Assembly (NCBI GenBank): GCA_964017235.1
Contig: OZ024931.1
Location: 136,340,033-136,404,032, forward strand
DNA length: 64,000 nucleotides
Origin: Sabellastarte sp. h YS-2021
Taxonomy: Eukaryota > Annelida > Polychaeta > Sabellida > Sabellidae
Direction: 5' to 3'
The translations under genes and the position numbers were made by a program. The notes beneath the pieces were generated by a model. That model saw only the letters and a program-made list of their open reading frames with translations, was not told where the DNA came from and searched no databases. The stretch's first letter is position 1. Every line of letters begins with the position of its first letter. Of this stretch, positions 31,091-43,759 are shown piece after piece.

Positions 31091-31099
31091 CATTTGACA

Positions 31100-34000
31100 T
31101 TTTGAAGAACAAGTAACTGTGGATGCTATCATATACCTTGTGAATAATTAAAAGAGCCTACAACTATAGTATTAAAATCAACCTACCCTACCATTTGTCG
31201 CCCATACTTTGACCCAAATTCTATTAGTATTAGTTGAAAAAGATGATTCTTCCAAGCCCAATTAAAGAAAAAATATTATGAATGATAATTTAATAACAAG
31301 AGGTACAAAAAACAGGGACATTTTTTATTATCTTCAAATTATGGTGCCAAAGCTATACTTTTGCAGCAAAATGCTTACAAGGGAAGCCAGCCAAAGTCTA
31401 GCAGGAGCCATAGGGTGAGCGAGGAAACCAACCTGTACTACCAACATTACCACTACCTGATACACTCCCCAGTTTGTCAGTAAGCTGCTGTCAGTCTGGT
31501 GTTCAAAATGAATACTCCCAACCACTTGCAAAGAAGTCAAAATCAGAGTGCACTGAGGTCTTTGGATGGTTGATGATGTCATAATAATGGAGGAAAACTC
31601 TGCCAAGCCCTCAAAAGAACATCTTTAATTTGTTAGTCAAAAAGGGAACTGATATACCCAATACAATTTAAAATAATAACTCAAAATGGATTCATTAAGT
31701 ACCTCTGCCAATTTAACACATTGTCAACTGAAACAATTTTATGCAAAAAATAAATCACGACCCTATCTAGTTCTAATGTTGAAAAGTTAATGTTCTTGAA
31801 TAAAAACATTGACAAAGTCTAAAATCATTGACATCTGTTATACCCTTAGTTGAGGCTTATTGTTCTTTTTCTTTAATATTTTTTAACACTGCCTCATTTA
31901 TATAATAAATGCAATTATTTAAATTTATTTCTGTTTTACACATTTCAAAGAAATAATAATATGTTTAGAAGTTTGTATCAAACCTTGCAGCTACAACCTA
32001 GTCTTAGACCTACTAAATGAAAGGCTGGAAACCAGTCTAATTATTTCCCTCAATATATTTCTGGTCATTTAGTTACAGGCCTGGTGTGAAATATAGTCAG
32101 GTAGTCTGTGGTGTCATCTTTTAGGTTATATTCTAGAAAACACACAAAAAATGTCACCCGATATATTATGTGAAATAGTTTATCCTTAAAAATGAAAAAA
32201 AAACAATAAAAAGTTGAAAAATGAGGCTTGAAGTTCAGATATCTCAGGTGAGTTTATTCAGTATTACATAGGTGTGATGATCGTCAGTTCATCGTCTTAG
32301 TCTTGACTAGCCGACTGCAGTATTTTTTGTTAACTTACTGCAATAGCATACACTCATAGAATGCTCTTGTGTTAAATCAATTTAGTTTATATTACTTTTA
32401 TTTATGGATAATTAACTTAATATGACTAATTTATTTCGTTAATGCTCTATGATGAAGTCCCGTTAGTCTGGCCAGTTGGAAGAACCCGTCAAAATGAATC
32501 AAAGCTACCTCTACAAAAAGCATATATCTGACAAGAGGTCATATCAAGGTCAAAAAGGGTCACATAAGCTTCTGTGGAAAACTCTAATAATAATATTGTA
32601 TAGTTCAAATCAACATGTACCACATCTTAAGTGAAGTCATGTGAAAGTCATGTTATCAGGTGCAGTACACAGGCTAGGACATGTGATGTACACAAGCACA
32701 ATAGTAAGTCACTGTACTAGGTTACTAGGATATACTGTCACTACGGTTACCTTCACACTGTACTGGGTAAAGTAGAATGCTTGAAGAAAGTATCATAACA
32801 CTCTAGGATGCCAGCGCTGGGGAGTTTTCTTCAAGGCTTTTTTCATTTTTTTCAAAATATCTCATGGTTAAAAATAAGATCATCACTCCAACTGCATTCA
32901 TGAAAACCAGATTTTCAGACACTGGTTTCTTGTTTTAACTTTATCTCAGGTATTATTTGCTTTATTTTAATTCTTGTTAGGGTTTCCTACATCACTGATT
33001 TACAATTACAAATTAAACATTTAACAGAGACACACCTGTTCAGTGTTTTACATTGATTTTTTTAAACCCCTGCTTTTGCTCTCAATTATATCATGACTAC
33101 ATAGTTTATGCAAGTTTTGCTGTCTTTGCCAGTGATTCAACATTTATATTTTTGATGATTTTTCCTAAAATACTGTAAATTATGTAATTAAAGCCCTTTA
33201 ATTATGACCTACCCTTAAACTTATCATTTTCAGTGGCCAAGGGTCAGACACTGAAGCAGACATTTCTCTATTGTACATGATGCACTTTCCATTTCCTAAT
33301 TTTGTCAGTCCAGATTTTATATACCATACCAATATAGCAAAACCTTAATAAAACAAAAGTACTAGTATGTTGTTTTATAGTGGCAGTGCTCGCTTAACTG
33401 TATTCAGTAAAGTTCTTTGCAATATTGATTCGTCAGCTGTATTTGTATTACAAAGATGGCAAAATAGTGGAGAGAAAACATATTACAACATTTTAGGTTG
33501 ATATTTCATCAAAATCATATAGCTGTGCAAATTGTTTAAATACAGTCCCTCCCCCACTCTTGAAAAAAAACAAACGTCCAAGGCCCTGAAGTTTTCATTC
33601 AGTAATTCCTCAGCATTTCACTTTCTGCAAAAGTTAGTAACATATATGCCAGAGGTTTACAGGAAGGTGCACTTTTGGAACACAATTAGCCTGATTATAA
33701 CTGAATAAGGAAAGCAGTGTTTACTTAGAACACAGACCCTGGTGTCTTTCTCATTCAAGAGTGTCCCTCGTCTTCCAGAAAGGAGAAAGAATGGCAGTCT
33801 TATATGTGGGATGGAATGATGGTGTTCTCTCATGGTACATTCAATAGCCAAGAGATACAGTTTCAATTTCAGGTGGTTTTGATGTTATAACATAAACACT
33901 GAAAGAGTTAATGATGGAACAATCTTACTAATTGACTGAACTGTATCCGAATTGAGCCCTATAATTGTGAATATTTATACAATGACCATGGATAAAAAAC

Positions 34001-34570
34001 ATAAGCAAGTAACTTTTGTCAATTCTGTGAAACTTTAGCAAACTGTGATGGAGTTAAGATTATCCTAGGGACTAATTTCAATAATAGTGCAGATCAATTT
34101 GCTGCTGTTGTAGTGTTTGGCGAAAACCCAGGTTACACAGTAAAAGAGTGTGTGTATTGAGAGGATCACTGGATCTTGTTGGTATCTGGAGAATTCAATA
34201 GCCAGACATTGTTACACTGTAAGTTGACAAGACTAAATTTAGCTTTAAACCCTAATGGACCACTTTGTTCATGTCATGCAGTGTGAGTTACATTACAACT
34301 CTTTCAGCTATCACTACCAGTATAGAATCTGATTAGAATCTTTACATTTATCTCTTTCTAGATCAACGAAAAAAAAGAAACACAAAGAATATGGAAAATT
34401 AAATGTATTAACTGAAAGAATGTATCAAATTTCTGAAAAAGAATGGGACAATAGACTATTAAGCCTAAAAAATTAACAAGAATCTTGAATTTGGGAGTTT
34501 ATCATATATTGAATATCATCAGAAAGTACAATTTATTCCATTTTAAATGGAAGTGTTCCAGCTGCATTTT
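31100..34570. other. no recognisable gene
   Basis: AT-rich. Short ORFs (minus 31606-31334, minus 33866-33657) have no motif I can recognise. No tandem array seen. Confidence 0.5.
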
Positions 34571-34579
34571 GAAGTGATT

Positions 34580-34960
34580 GAATAAAATCTGTATTATGCA
34601 TATTCCTAAACTAGGATCAAGTGGGCTACAGGAACAAACAGAGATAATACATTACTTTCTGATATTATACAATACTGGAAAAAGAACAATTAAAGGCAGT
34701 GGAGTAAAAAGCTTCCCAGTATTATCTTATTTGATGATTTTGAAAAAGCCTTCGACACTCATTCTTGACAAAAAAATCTTAGGATACTTAAGCTTCAGAA
34801 GTGGATTACAACCTTGTATAAAACATGCAGGGCTGGCTATTCTGTACATTGTCAAGAGGCATAAGACAAAACAGTCCAATTTGCACATTGCTTATTCTGT
34901 TAACAGTGGACATTGTAGTCCTTGTTTTAAGCTATGCTGGCTTAAAGTTAAATAAATCTC
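34580..34960 (+). pseudogene. LINE reverse transcriptase fragment (Tx1/L1-like)
   Basis: The frame starting at about 34717 reads FDDFEKAFDTHS, a classic LINE RT motif A with its catalytic Asp, followed by a stop where Trp is expected. It continues LRILKLQKWITTLYKTCRAGYSVHC, matching the RT helix that follows motif A. Further stops (for example after CQEA) show it is dead. The 125-codon ORF at 34578-34955 is the neighbouring frame. Confidence 0.7.
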
Positions 34961-36520
34961 AAAGTGTTGCTTTTTATGGTAAGCAATAACAAACAGTTTA
35001 CCAGTACAAACCATACTGGCATTGAATGGACATTAAAAACTTTTAAAACATCACAGTCTTTGTTTTCCTCTGACAGTGCCAAGTAGTGGTCAGACGATTC
35101 AACACAAAATCAATTTGATGTCTGAACGTTTTGATGTAAAAAATCAATTATCATGTTTAGAATCAAAAATGAATTTTAAAGTTTGAAAACACCTAATGTT
35201 ACTTATTTTCACAGATATTTAACAATTGGAACTGGTAGTTCCTGCTGGATACAAGAACTCGTGGTCACCTGAATTGGGAGAGATTCTTTATAAACAGATA
35301 CCTAGTCTGCTTTTTCTGACAAACTGCTACAGTATATTGTCTAATATTTTTTTTTACATCTGACCATTTTAATTTAACATCTATATTTTATTAGTATATT
35401 TTCAAAAATGATATTGGCTAAATCTTGTTTTCTGTATCGTATAACAATAACTTTTAAACTTGCACTTGTAAAAATACATTATATTGAAATAAATTATTTT
35501 GATCTGGTCAAAAAATGTATTACTGGTTCTATAAGTACATGTTGTGGTAACTGAACAAAATACAGAATATTCTGCTTTTCTTCGAGTAAACAAGCAGATA
35601 ACAATTATAATCAATTGTTTTAGAACTGCCAATTAATGGATTCTGTTTTTTCAGACTGGTTATAAACACTAGTGCCAAGGCTTGGTGCCTCCACATATAA
35701 AAAGTGACAACTTAAAAAGTTCCAGTCACTCCACATATTATGCAACTTTGCAGCCCATTTAATTTGTAACATTTGTCAAATGCTGTTGTGTTACAAAACA
35801 GGTTTGAATTCCTCTGGATCAGAGATACTAAGAATCAAAATGCTTTGTACAGCTATCTCATGAGTCATGACCTCGGTGTTTAAAGTGGTATCTGCCAAAC
35901 ACACTGTTAAACACTAACACATGGACATAAGGGTAAAGAAATCAATGTAACTTGCAAAATACTTCAGATTTGATGGGACTGGACAAAAATACTTTACTAA
36001 GAAAGTTTATTTTCCATAATATCAAAGAAAATATTAAGGCCAGTTTCTATGGCAGTTTAATGCATCAAACCAAAGAATTATAAGCTATGACATTAACTTT
36101 TTATGAAACCAAATTTTAGCCACAACAATCCTCAAAGTACTATCCACCTTATGATTCAATGTCTGTATGTTAAAAGATCTCTAGAAAAATATCAACACTT
36201 GGATAGAAAAAAAATACAAGTTAAAACAAGTTTAAGTGATAATATTCAAATATTTATTTATAATATACATGATAAACATTTCTCGCCCTTGAATTCAGTC
36301 CTGATATCTAGATATAAAACTCCCATCCGTTCAAAGAAACAAGCTAGAAAGAAAATAATTACACTAGTAGTACTGTCATCCAGCCTTCTCTATATACTGT
36401 GTGAAAACTTAAGCTCACTATTATTCTGTTATAACGTTATAAATGGCAATTTAAGGCGACGTTGGATAGGGAACATCTTTTGGACCACTTACATCGACAT
36501 ACATATTTCTTCGTGCATTT
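34961..36520. other. no recognisable gene
   Basis: AT-rich. One plus-strand ORF of 153 codons (36103-36564) is Lys/Ser-rich and then hydrophobic at its end, with no motif or neighbour support. It may be chance. Confidence 0.4.
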
Positions 36521-36524
36521 TCTC

Positions 36525-37095
36525 CTTTTGCGTTTGTTCTATTATAAGTCTTTTTTTCACTTAACTCACAAGTTTTCAATTATCTTACCAATCAAACTGT
36601 ATAAATATTTTGAATTTGAAAAAAAAAACGATCTCTGAAAGATCAAACTTTTCTGTGTATGTTTTTACACTATTCTTATTACCTCTTTTATGCAGATTTA
36701 ATTTTGGAAACAGAAACAATGTTTTTTTTCTAGAGTATTATTTTCTTTGATTTACGACTTTATTGAAATCGTATACTCTAGTTTTTACTTGGTGGGATGA
36801 ACAGTAGTTAAAATATCTGTAACAGAAACCTGTAACTTACTGAACTTTACTTGTGAAATTTTGTGTTCAGATAACTCTGAAATATCATCTCAATTGCATA
36901 TAAATCATATATAGAAAACATGACTGCCAGACAGTCCTTTTGCATTTGTTCTATTATAAGTCATTTTTTTCACTTAAATCACAAGTTTTCAATTATCTTA
37001 CCAATTAAACTGTATAAATATTTGGAATTTGAAAAAAAACAACTGATCTCTGAAAGATCAAACTATTCTGTGTATGTTTTTACACTACGTGTATT
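36525..37095. repeat. direct repeat pair of ~155 bp (36525-36680 and 36938-37095)
   Basis: Both copies run from 'tttgttctattataagtc' to 'ctgtgtatgtttttacacta' with few differences. They include the palindrome gatctctgaaagatc and an A-tract. They are 413 bp apart, in the same orientation, with unrelated sequence between. Confidence 0.8.
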
Positions 37096-37598
37096 TTTAT
37101 TACGTATATAGTTTTTCCAAGTTTATGGGATGGCATTTGGGTGCCATCTAGTTCATTTCTTGCGACCTTATATTTTGCAACTAGTTTTGTTACTTTGCAA
37201 CCAGTTATATTCCTCATTTGCATATCACTGGCCATTGGTCAAGCGGTCAAGAGTGGGACCTCTTATTTTACGTCTGTGTGCCACCACTTGCATGCTGGAC
37301 GCATGAGGAGAAACATCTATTTAACTATTCAAGTGATGGTCACTGCACACGTGGGAACATTACTGTATGGTTTTCTGTCTTTGTTATTTTACATTTATAT
37401 TTAGTATTTTGATTTTATAAAGTATTTTATAGATTTTATTTGTGTGTCATTGTCATGTACAGTATCGTTTAGTCATACCAAGTTGTTTGCAAAATATGTA
37501 CAATTTGCGTTCTGGCAAACAAAAAATCATAGAATTACCCGTTGAAATTCAATTAGCAGAGGATAAACAATTCATTGATACAATATTGAAATATAATA

Positions 37599-38417
37599 GT
37601 GTTAGATATTGATAACAATATGTCAGACTCGGATACATCTGGCAGTGAATTAAACTGTAGTGCGTTGATTAATGCATCTGATGATGATTCTTATGTTTCA
37701 GCAAACATCAAAAATATTGCTGGAACTTCACAAGCATCAGGGATTGAAAATCCCTCCCGAAAGTCGGATCCGGACATGCAAACGATGATTAATGCCAGAA
37801 TCTTGGATCAGTTAGACAAAATTGGACAAAGGTTGGATAAAATTGAAAACAAAACTTGTAAGAAGTCTTCGGATAAGTCAAAAATCGAAAGTTCTGTTCA
37901 AAAAACTTTTAAAACAAAGAAAGCAGATAAAGGCCATACATCTGAAAAAAGTGAGCACAAAACCAACTTTCCCACTTCTACGACGGATGAGGCACTTCTT
38001 CAGCTTAAGGTTGATCAAAAGCTACAAGAATTATCGGATCTAGCAAAATCAGGTATTCCAAATGCTAAATTTAAGTCCCAGCGAGGTGGGAATGTTGATG
38101 TTTTAATCAGAAATCGTGTCAGATGGCCTCATGAATATGTATTATCAGGAATAAACAAAGAAAGAGCGTCTTATAACCAACTGAACGTAACTCAGTGGGG
38201 GGCTGGTTTTGGCGGTACCATGCGTGATGAACCGGATCCAACTATTAGTCAACATATGTTAGATTACTTGGTGGCACTTATGGATGATGCCAACAATTTT
38301 TCATGGACCTCGGCCAAAGCCCGCCATGCTGTTTTGTTATGTCGGATGGAGAAAGGAGAGGTCAAAGATTTTCCAGATGTTTCGGCCATAGAACGGATCC
38401 GGCGAGCAAACGCTTAG
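37599..38417 (+). CDS. 272-codon ORF, probably transposon ORF1/Gag-like, 3'-truncated
   Basis: ATG at 37599; a second at 37620 (MSDSD) is equally plausible. Residues 1-55 are acidic and Ser-rich. Residues 62-88 (MINARILDQLDKIGQRLDKI) look like a short coiled coil. Residues 88-125 are Lys/Ser-rich. The C-terminal half (about 155-272) is a compact domain with RGGNVDVLIRNRVRWPHEYV, MLDYLVALMDDANNFSW, HAVLLCRMEKGE and IERIRRANA. From memory similar domains occur in transposon-linked proteins of aquatic invertebrates. I cannot confirm the family. The terminal TAG replaces a codon where CAG (Gln) would let the frame run on, and LINE sequence follows within 100 bp. The upstream ~450 bp has a 7-bp inverted repeat (gatggca...tgccatc) at about 37132 but no promoter I can name. 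Confidence 0.6.
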   Translation: MLDIDNNMSDSDTSGSELNCSALINASDDDSYVSANIKNIAGTSQASGIENPSRKSDPDMQTMINARILDQLDKIGQRLDKIENKTCKKSSDKSKIESSVQKTFKTKKADKGHTSEKSEHKTNFPTSTTDEALLQLKVDQKLQELSDLAKSGIPNAKFKSQRGGNVDVLIRNRVRWPHEYVLSGINKERASYNQLNVTQWGAGFGGTMRDEPDPTISQHMLDYLVALMDDANNFSWTSAKARHAVLLCRMEKGEVKDFPDVSAIERIRRANA

Positions 38418-38479
38418 AAACATGTCCAAACTCCTGTCAATACTTCCGGGATGTCACATGGACATGTAAATTTTGAGGG

Positions 38480-38762
38480 GCTTCGAAGTTACTTTAAGGA
38501 TAATCTAAGGCATCTGTTGTTTGTCTACAAGATACTGGCTTATTTAGAAGCAATTTCTCATAAATTTGGCCTGAATACTACCTAAATGGTTCCAAAACAT
38601 ACTCCGGTGGTGTCGTAACTCTTATCAATAATAACTTTGAATATGATCTACCAGATACTTTCCAAGATGCTGAGGGGAGTCTACTTCAGCTTCTCATTAA
38701 CTCTCCTACCCTTACACTTAACCTTATCAACATCTATGCTCCAAAGACAGTTGAAAATTAAT
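38480..38762 (+). pseudogene. LINE APE-type endonuclease fragment
   Basis: Shifted frames give CLQDTGLFRSNFS, then NGSKTYSGGVVTLINN, DAEGSLLQLLI and LNLINIYAPK. These follow the order of an L1/Tx1-type apurinic endonuclease (cLQEth, GGvaiLin, d.eGr, l.NiYaP). Several frameshifts. It ends abruptly at about 38762 and no RT follows nearby. Confidence 0.75.
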
Positions 38763-39774
38763 GAATAAGAGTATAATTGATTAAGAAAAAATATTGTCTG
38801 TCAATATTGAATGTAAATAATATGAAAGAGAGCTTTTAGAGGTGTCACTTTCTGCACTGATAATGTTATGTCCATAGAGAGGCTATTTTGAGAAGTTTCA
38901 GCAAAAAAAAAAAAAGTTTGCATCCATATTGAAAAAAGAAAATTTACACAAAAATACATTACTGCAAAATATAATTATTTAAACTACAGCTATGGTCAAA
39001 TTCTATTTTTAGCAGCTTAAAAAACAGAACCTGAAAATGAAATGAAAAGGAAGGAGGACATATGACCCACATGTGATAACAGTGGTTAAACAAAGATGAG
39101 AAACCAATTTTGTTTTTGGTAAATTGTAAACATTGTACTGGAAAAACAATAAAAAATGTTCAAACCAGTTCTGGTACTGTTCTAGTCAAAACAGTATTCT
39201 CAAGCCATAAGTTTTTCCAAAAGAATTCTGTAAGAAAAATTTACCCCTGCAGACTGTTGAGTGTGTAGATAGGGTGATCTCATTGCTCAAAACTTATTTT
39301 TGCTCATAGCATTCGATTTATGTTGTCTTACTAACAGATCTCCAAATATTCTAATATTAACAATTGATGACCCCACATTTATACTCCCGTAATCTGCAGA
39401 TAACACTAATTTTGGGACATTTCAAATTGGTGAAATTTCACAGCTCAAAATCAATGTGAAAAGACTAGGCTATTTTGGATCAGAAGTCAGAGACCTTCAG
39501 AAAGAATGCTAAAGTATCTCACAAACTAAAATACATTGGAGAGATGCCCACTTTAATCTATTAGGAATAAATTTCTCAGGTGAACAAGCGAAGTTATTAA
39601 GTTTAAACTATCAAAGTCACAAACATAAAGAAAATCTTGAATATTTGGAAATACCTGACACCTAAAGGTGGCATCCTGGTGTGTTCCTAGAAAAGCAATG
39701 ATGATTAGATCGCAAATTTTATATATATATACCCAGAAAATCCAGCAACTTTGCAAAACAATAATCGGGGATCG

Positions 39775-40135
39775 TGGTCTGGGGAGGCCTGAGGAGGCCT
39801 GAGGACGCCTGAGGACGCCGGTAGTTAATCGTGTGTTAGTCGGCTCTTAGTCCCAGGAGGCCTGAGGCGTCCTGGGACCCAGTCGGTTTGTGTCCGACAG
39901 GATCGTGGTTGAAACCGACCCGAAAACTGGCTTAGTCGGTTCTTAGTCCCAGACCAGTCGGGGACTGTCTGCGGCCGCCTGAGGCGTCCTGAGGTGTCCT
40001 GAGGCGTCCTGGGGACGATCTGTTCTTAATCCCAGACTTCAGTACCGACCCAGTATTCCCGCCCATTTTTGTCTTTTTTCAACCGACTGTGCACGATTAA
40101 GGGTCGCCGACAGGATCGGGGCTTAATCCTTTGGT
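39775..40135. repeat. GC-rich modular repeat with inverted decamer arrays
   Basis: A sharply GC- and CpG-rich island in AT-rich sequence. 39786-39822 has four head-to-tail copies of a decamer like GCCTGAGGAC. 39975-40012 has three to four copies of CCTGAGGCGT, nearly the reverse complement of the first, so the two could form a ~40-bp stem. The block 'gtcggytcttagtcccag' occurs at about 39838 and 39935, with a variant at 40018. 'gacaggatcg' occurs at 39896 and 40110. No ORF. Class unknown: a foldback-type element or structured non-autonomous transposon is possible. Confidence 0.55.
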
Positions 40136-40699
40136 GGAACAGGGGCATAATGGTGCAAAAATTACAGTTATAAATTTAAAGCACTAAATCTTTAAATATT
40201 TATTCCTTTACTTATGGCAATACCAACCCCATAGAAAGATTAAACGAACTAAATAAATTGTTGTTTAACTAAATGTGGTATGGAAAGCTGGACAAAATTG
40301 GGGGTAGAGAATTTGTACCACCCAGTTAAATGGAGGCCTGAAAATGATCTACAGAACTTTGAAAAGTCTATGAAAATGAGGAAACAACTATTAACCTGTT
40401 TTATTTTTTTGATCTTCAGAAACCTTCATGTTTAGAGGAAGTCTATTGTTAAATGCTAAATATGGTTTACTTTTTGCTCCTGCTTTCAATTTGTTGTATA
40501 GGTTTCTGCATATTTATATGCATGTACATATAAAAAATATCAATTAAATATAATTCATCCATTACTCAGAATTTAAGGTCACCTTGACATAAGGTACATC
40601 TGTGACCAGTTACATCCACATGCCAAAAATTAGGCTTTTATCTTCTGTGCAGAAATCAACTGTGACAATGGCGGTTAACAAAATGATCCCGATATGCCC

Positions 40700-41320
40700 C
40701 CCAGTATAGATACCGACGACACAATTAGACCAGCAGAAATGCTGTTCAATGACCTTTTCAATGGTATGTTAAATAGCAGAAATGCCCATACCCCACAGCC
40801 TGGGGAAATCGTTTTCAACACCACGGGATATAGAAAGCAACCAAGTCCTGGTAAGTTTCAAGTTGATTGGACATAGCATCTTCGAGTTAGAGCCCAGAAA
40901 CCAATATATTTCAGATGAGCGAATGCCCAAAACAGGCAAACAGACTACCCCCAATTTCGAAAGGGTAGTGCCCTACTACCTTGTTCCTGTTAAGTTTATG
41001 ATCGATCGGCTGAACTGTCTTTGGGTACAGAGTCTAGAAACGGAATTTCAAGATGGCGGTCATCTTGTTTTTTGCAGCGGCACCAATTTCAAAAGCAACC
41101 TAGCCTATGTGGTGGGTGTCTACTACCCTGTTAAATTTCAAATCGATCGGCTGGAGCGTTATCAAGTTAGAGTACAGAAATAGAATTTCAAGTGGTGGCT
41201 ATTACCTTGTTTTTCCAAATGGCACCAATTTTGAAAGCAACCTAGCCTAGGTGATACCCTACCACCCTGTCAAGTTTCAAATCAATTGGATGCCTGTTTG
41301 AGTTAGAATCCGGAAGCCAA
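40700..41320. repeat. degenerate tandem repeat, period ~125-135 bp, about 4 units
   Basis: Each unit has a form of 'caccaatttcaaaagcaacc', 'taccctgttaaatttcaa', 'atcgatcggctg' and 'gttagagtacagaaa'. The best-preserved units are at 40955-41180 and 41220-41310. 'ttcaagatggcggtcatctt' occurs once. The ORF at 40782-41183 is a by-product. Confidence 0.65.
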
Positions 41321-41539
41321 AATGTTTTACAGACCGATTACAGACATCAATCGAATAGGTGAGTTGGTTACGAGCAACCTGCCCAAAAATTGTCTTTCTT
41401 GTTGGAGGGTGTCGAGTGTGAAAAAACTTTGTGGGAAATGTATACAAGCCTATTAACGGATAATGAATACTTATCATTTGTAAGAAAAATGACACATTAA
41501 ATAATGTGCATACAATCAAATGCCTTTTCTATAAAAAGA

Positions 41540-43750
41540 GGGAAACAAAATCAGAAAAAACGTTTTGGAGCAGTTAAAAGCTTTCAGAGCAGTTAAAAGA
41601 CTTGGAATACAAGGTGACCCTAAATATTAAGTCCCTCTTTGTTTAATGAGTTTGATGTTATTAAAAACATTAGGCAGAATAAATATATGACACCAAGTAA
41701 GCTGGATATAGAATTCATTCAAGGTGTAAGGATGGCTAACCAGCATGAAAGACCAGCAAGATATTTTCTGAATCTGGAAGAAACCATAGATTTAACATAC
41801 ATGTTCCTTGAATGTAGACTGGCATTGAATTAATGACCTAGTAGATGTACTAAACAATCAAATTTCTATAGAAATTTATACTCTAGTGAAATGAATCAAA
41901 TTCGGAATGTTTTCCAATATAAAGACTACATAAATGAGATAAACATTCCATTATCAAATGAAATCAAATAACTGTGACCCAAGTAATTACAAAAGAGGTT
42001 TTCAAAGCTATTAATAACTAAAAAATAATGCAGGACCTGATACCATCCCTATCAAGTTTTATAAAACCTTCTGGGTGGTTTCTTCTGACATAATTAGACA
42101 GTTAAGTAAATCCTTTGATTTTGGTCATGTGACACCAAGTCAAAAACAAAGTGTCATTATTTTGATTCCAATAGAGGATAACAATCTCACAAACTTGAAG
42201 TCAAGTCATTTTGTATTGTTGTTTCGTGACTAAGGAAATTTCAGCAAAACTACTAGCTAAGAGATGAAGACTTACATTAAAAGACATCAATAATCCTAGT
42301 AAAACTAGGTGTTTGAAAGTCTGCTTCATTGGTAAAACACTTAGTCTAGTAGACTGACAGGTGATGTAATTGACAATTGTAAAGATATACTTTAGCCTTA
42401 TACCATACTCTTAGAAGACTTTGAAAAAAGCATTAGACACTATATAAATTATTTTGTATAGGAATCTTAACACATTTTGGCTTTGGTCAAAACTTCTGTA
42501 AAGGGATGTCTGTTCTTTATACTGATATTGAAACCAACAATGGCTATGCATCGCTATCTTTTAAGAGTTTTAGAAGGATTAGACTGGGATGCTTAATTAG
42601 TGCCTTATTATTTCTATTGCCCAATGAAATGATAAATATAATTGCATTTCCCAAAAATAACAGGCCAGGAAGTCAATGGGAAGTCATGGATAAAGCCATG
42701 TCTGCTGATTGATGACATGACTATATTTCTTCTAAATAAAAGTCACCTATTGGTCACCTCATGTAGCTCGAGATTTTTACTGCCATGCAATCCTTAAATT
42801 AAGGGAATACTAAGGTAATACTTATTCAAAATACTGGTACTCTGGACCATAATTTGTCATGGGGAATCGAATGGGTAAACAAGCCATTCAAATCTTCGGT
42901 GTTGGTTCTTTTTGGTCCATGAAGATATGATGAATTTAAACTAGACTAAAAAAATTGGAATTATCAAAAACATTTTGAACTCTTGGTTATACAGATGTCT
43001 AATATTTAAAAGTTCAGGTAACAGGGATAAAATCATTGGTTCTATGGTTCTACCACATAATGTACAACTTACCTCAACCATCCCATTGAGTGAAACACAT
43101 TAAAAACTAAAGGGTTTTATATATTTTCTATGGAACTAGAAAAAAAAACTGAAAACCTACCCCAATTCAACCTAAACAGCAAGGTGAAATGAGTGTGGTT
43201 TCAATTGTTTAGTTTATCAATGTGGCAAAATAATGTTCTTAAAACGATTTTGCCATGATATAGATGCAAAAATGGAAAATACTCTCATGGAACTTAATTG
43301 AACTTTGCACTGAACCCCTTGTGAGAAGTCCAACTTTTAAACAAAGTGTTTCAACAAGACCCCATTATACAAGGATCTGTTGTACAGTGTAAAAACCGAA
43401 TGCTTAAATTATACCAATTTTGTGACAGAACCATTATTTCATAATGTTCTACGGTAAAAACCGTAACTGAATACCAAGCCAACATTTTAAGTTTTACTGG
43501 ATGGATAGCTACATGTATTATTTGATTTCTTTCCAATACAAGATACTTCATAGAATTTTTTAATTGCAACTACAAACTATTTCTGCGGGGTATTAAAGAC
43601 TCTTCATTTTGCATAAGGTGTAGTCATATTGATAACCTGGCACATTTACTACAGTCAAGAAGTCAGTACCTTTCTGGAATCTGGAAAAAGGTAAAACTTT
43701 TGCTATAAGTGACTGACATTTAAATCGAATTTAGAGTCCTAGGGGTCCTG
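41540..43750 (+). pseudogene. decayed LINE ORF2 (Tx1/L1-like), RT to C-terminus
   Basis: In order: NQHERPARYFLNLEE (about 41735-41790), the pre-RT linker; NAGPDTIPIKFYKTFW (about 42030-42075), RT finger region; SQKQSVIILIP (about 42137); FKSFRRIRLGCLISALLFLLPNEM (about 42555-42630), equal to the usual RG.RQGCPLSPlLF with changes; GIEWVNKPF (about 42865), post-RT; and ILHRIF...NYKLFLRGIKDS..C.RC near 43545-43630, the C-terminal Cys/His region. Stops and frameshifts occur throughout. The YxDD palm motif is not recognisable. Possibly the same family as the fragments at 34580, 38480 and 56986. Confidence 0.8.
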
Positions 43751-43759
43751 ATTTTTTAA

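Noticed and set aside
31334-31606. 90-codon minus-strand ORF as a host gene
   Set aside because: No motif, no splice context, and it lies just downstream of transposon debris.
36103-36564. 153-codon plus-strand ORF as a gene
   Set aside because: Composition follows the AT-rich background, there is no recognised domain, and its end runs into the repeated segment at 36525.
37141-37412. two overlapping hydrophobic plus-strand ORFs (87 and 64 codons) as a membrane protein gene
   Set aside because: No recognisable family, frames compete with each other, and they lie in the leader of the 272-codon ORF; hydrophobicity alone is common in T-rich DNA.
41277-41519. 80-codon minus-strand ORF
   Set aside because: It is antisense to the boundary between a tandem repeat and a LINE remnant, with no motif.
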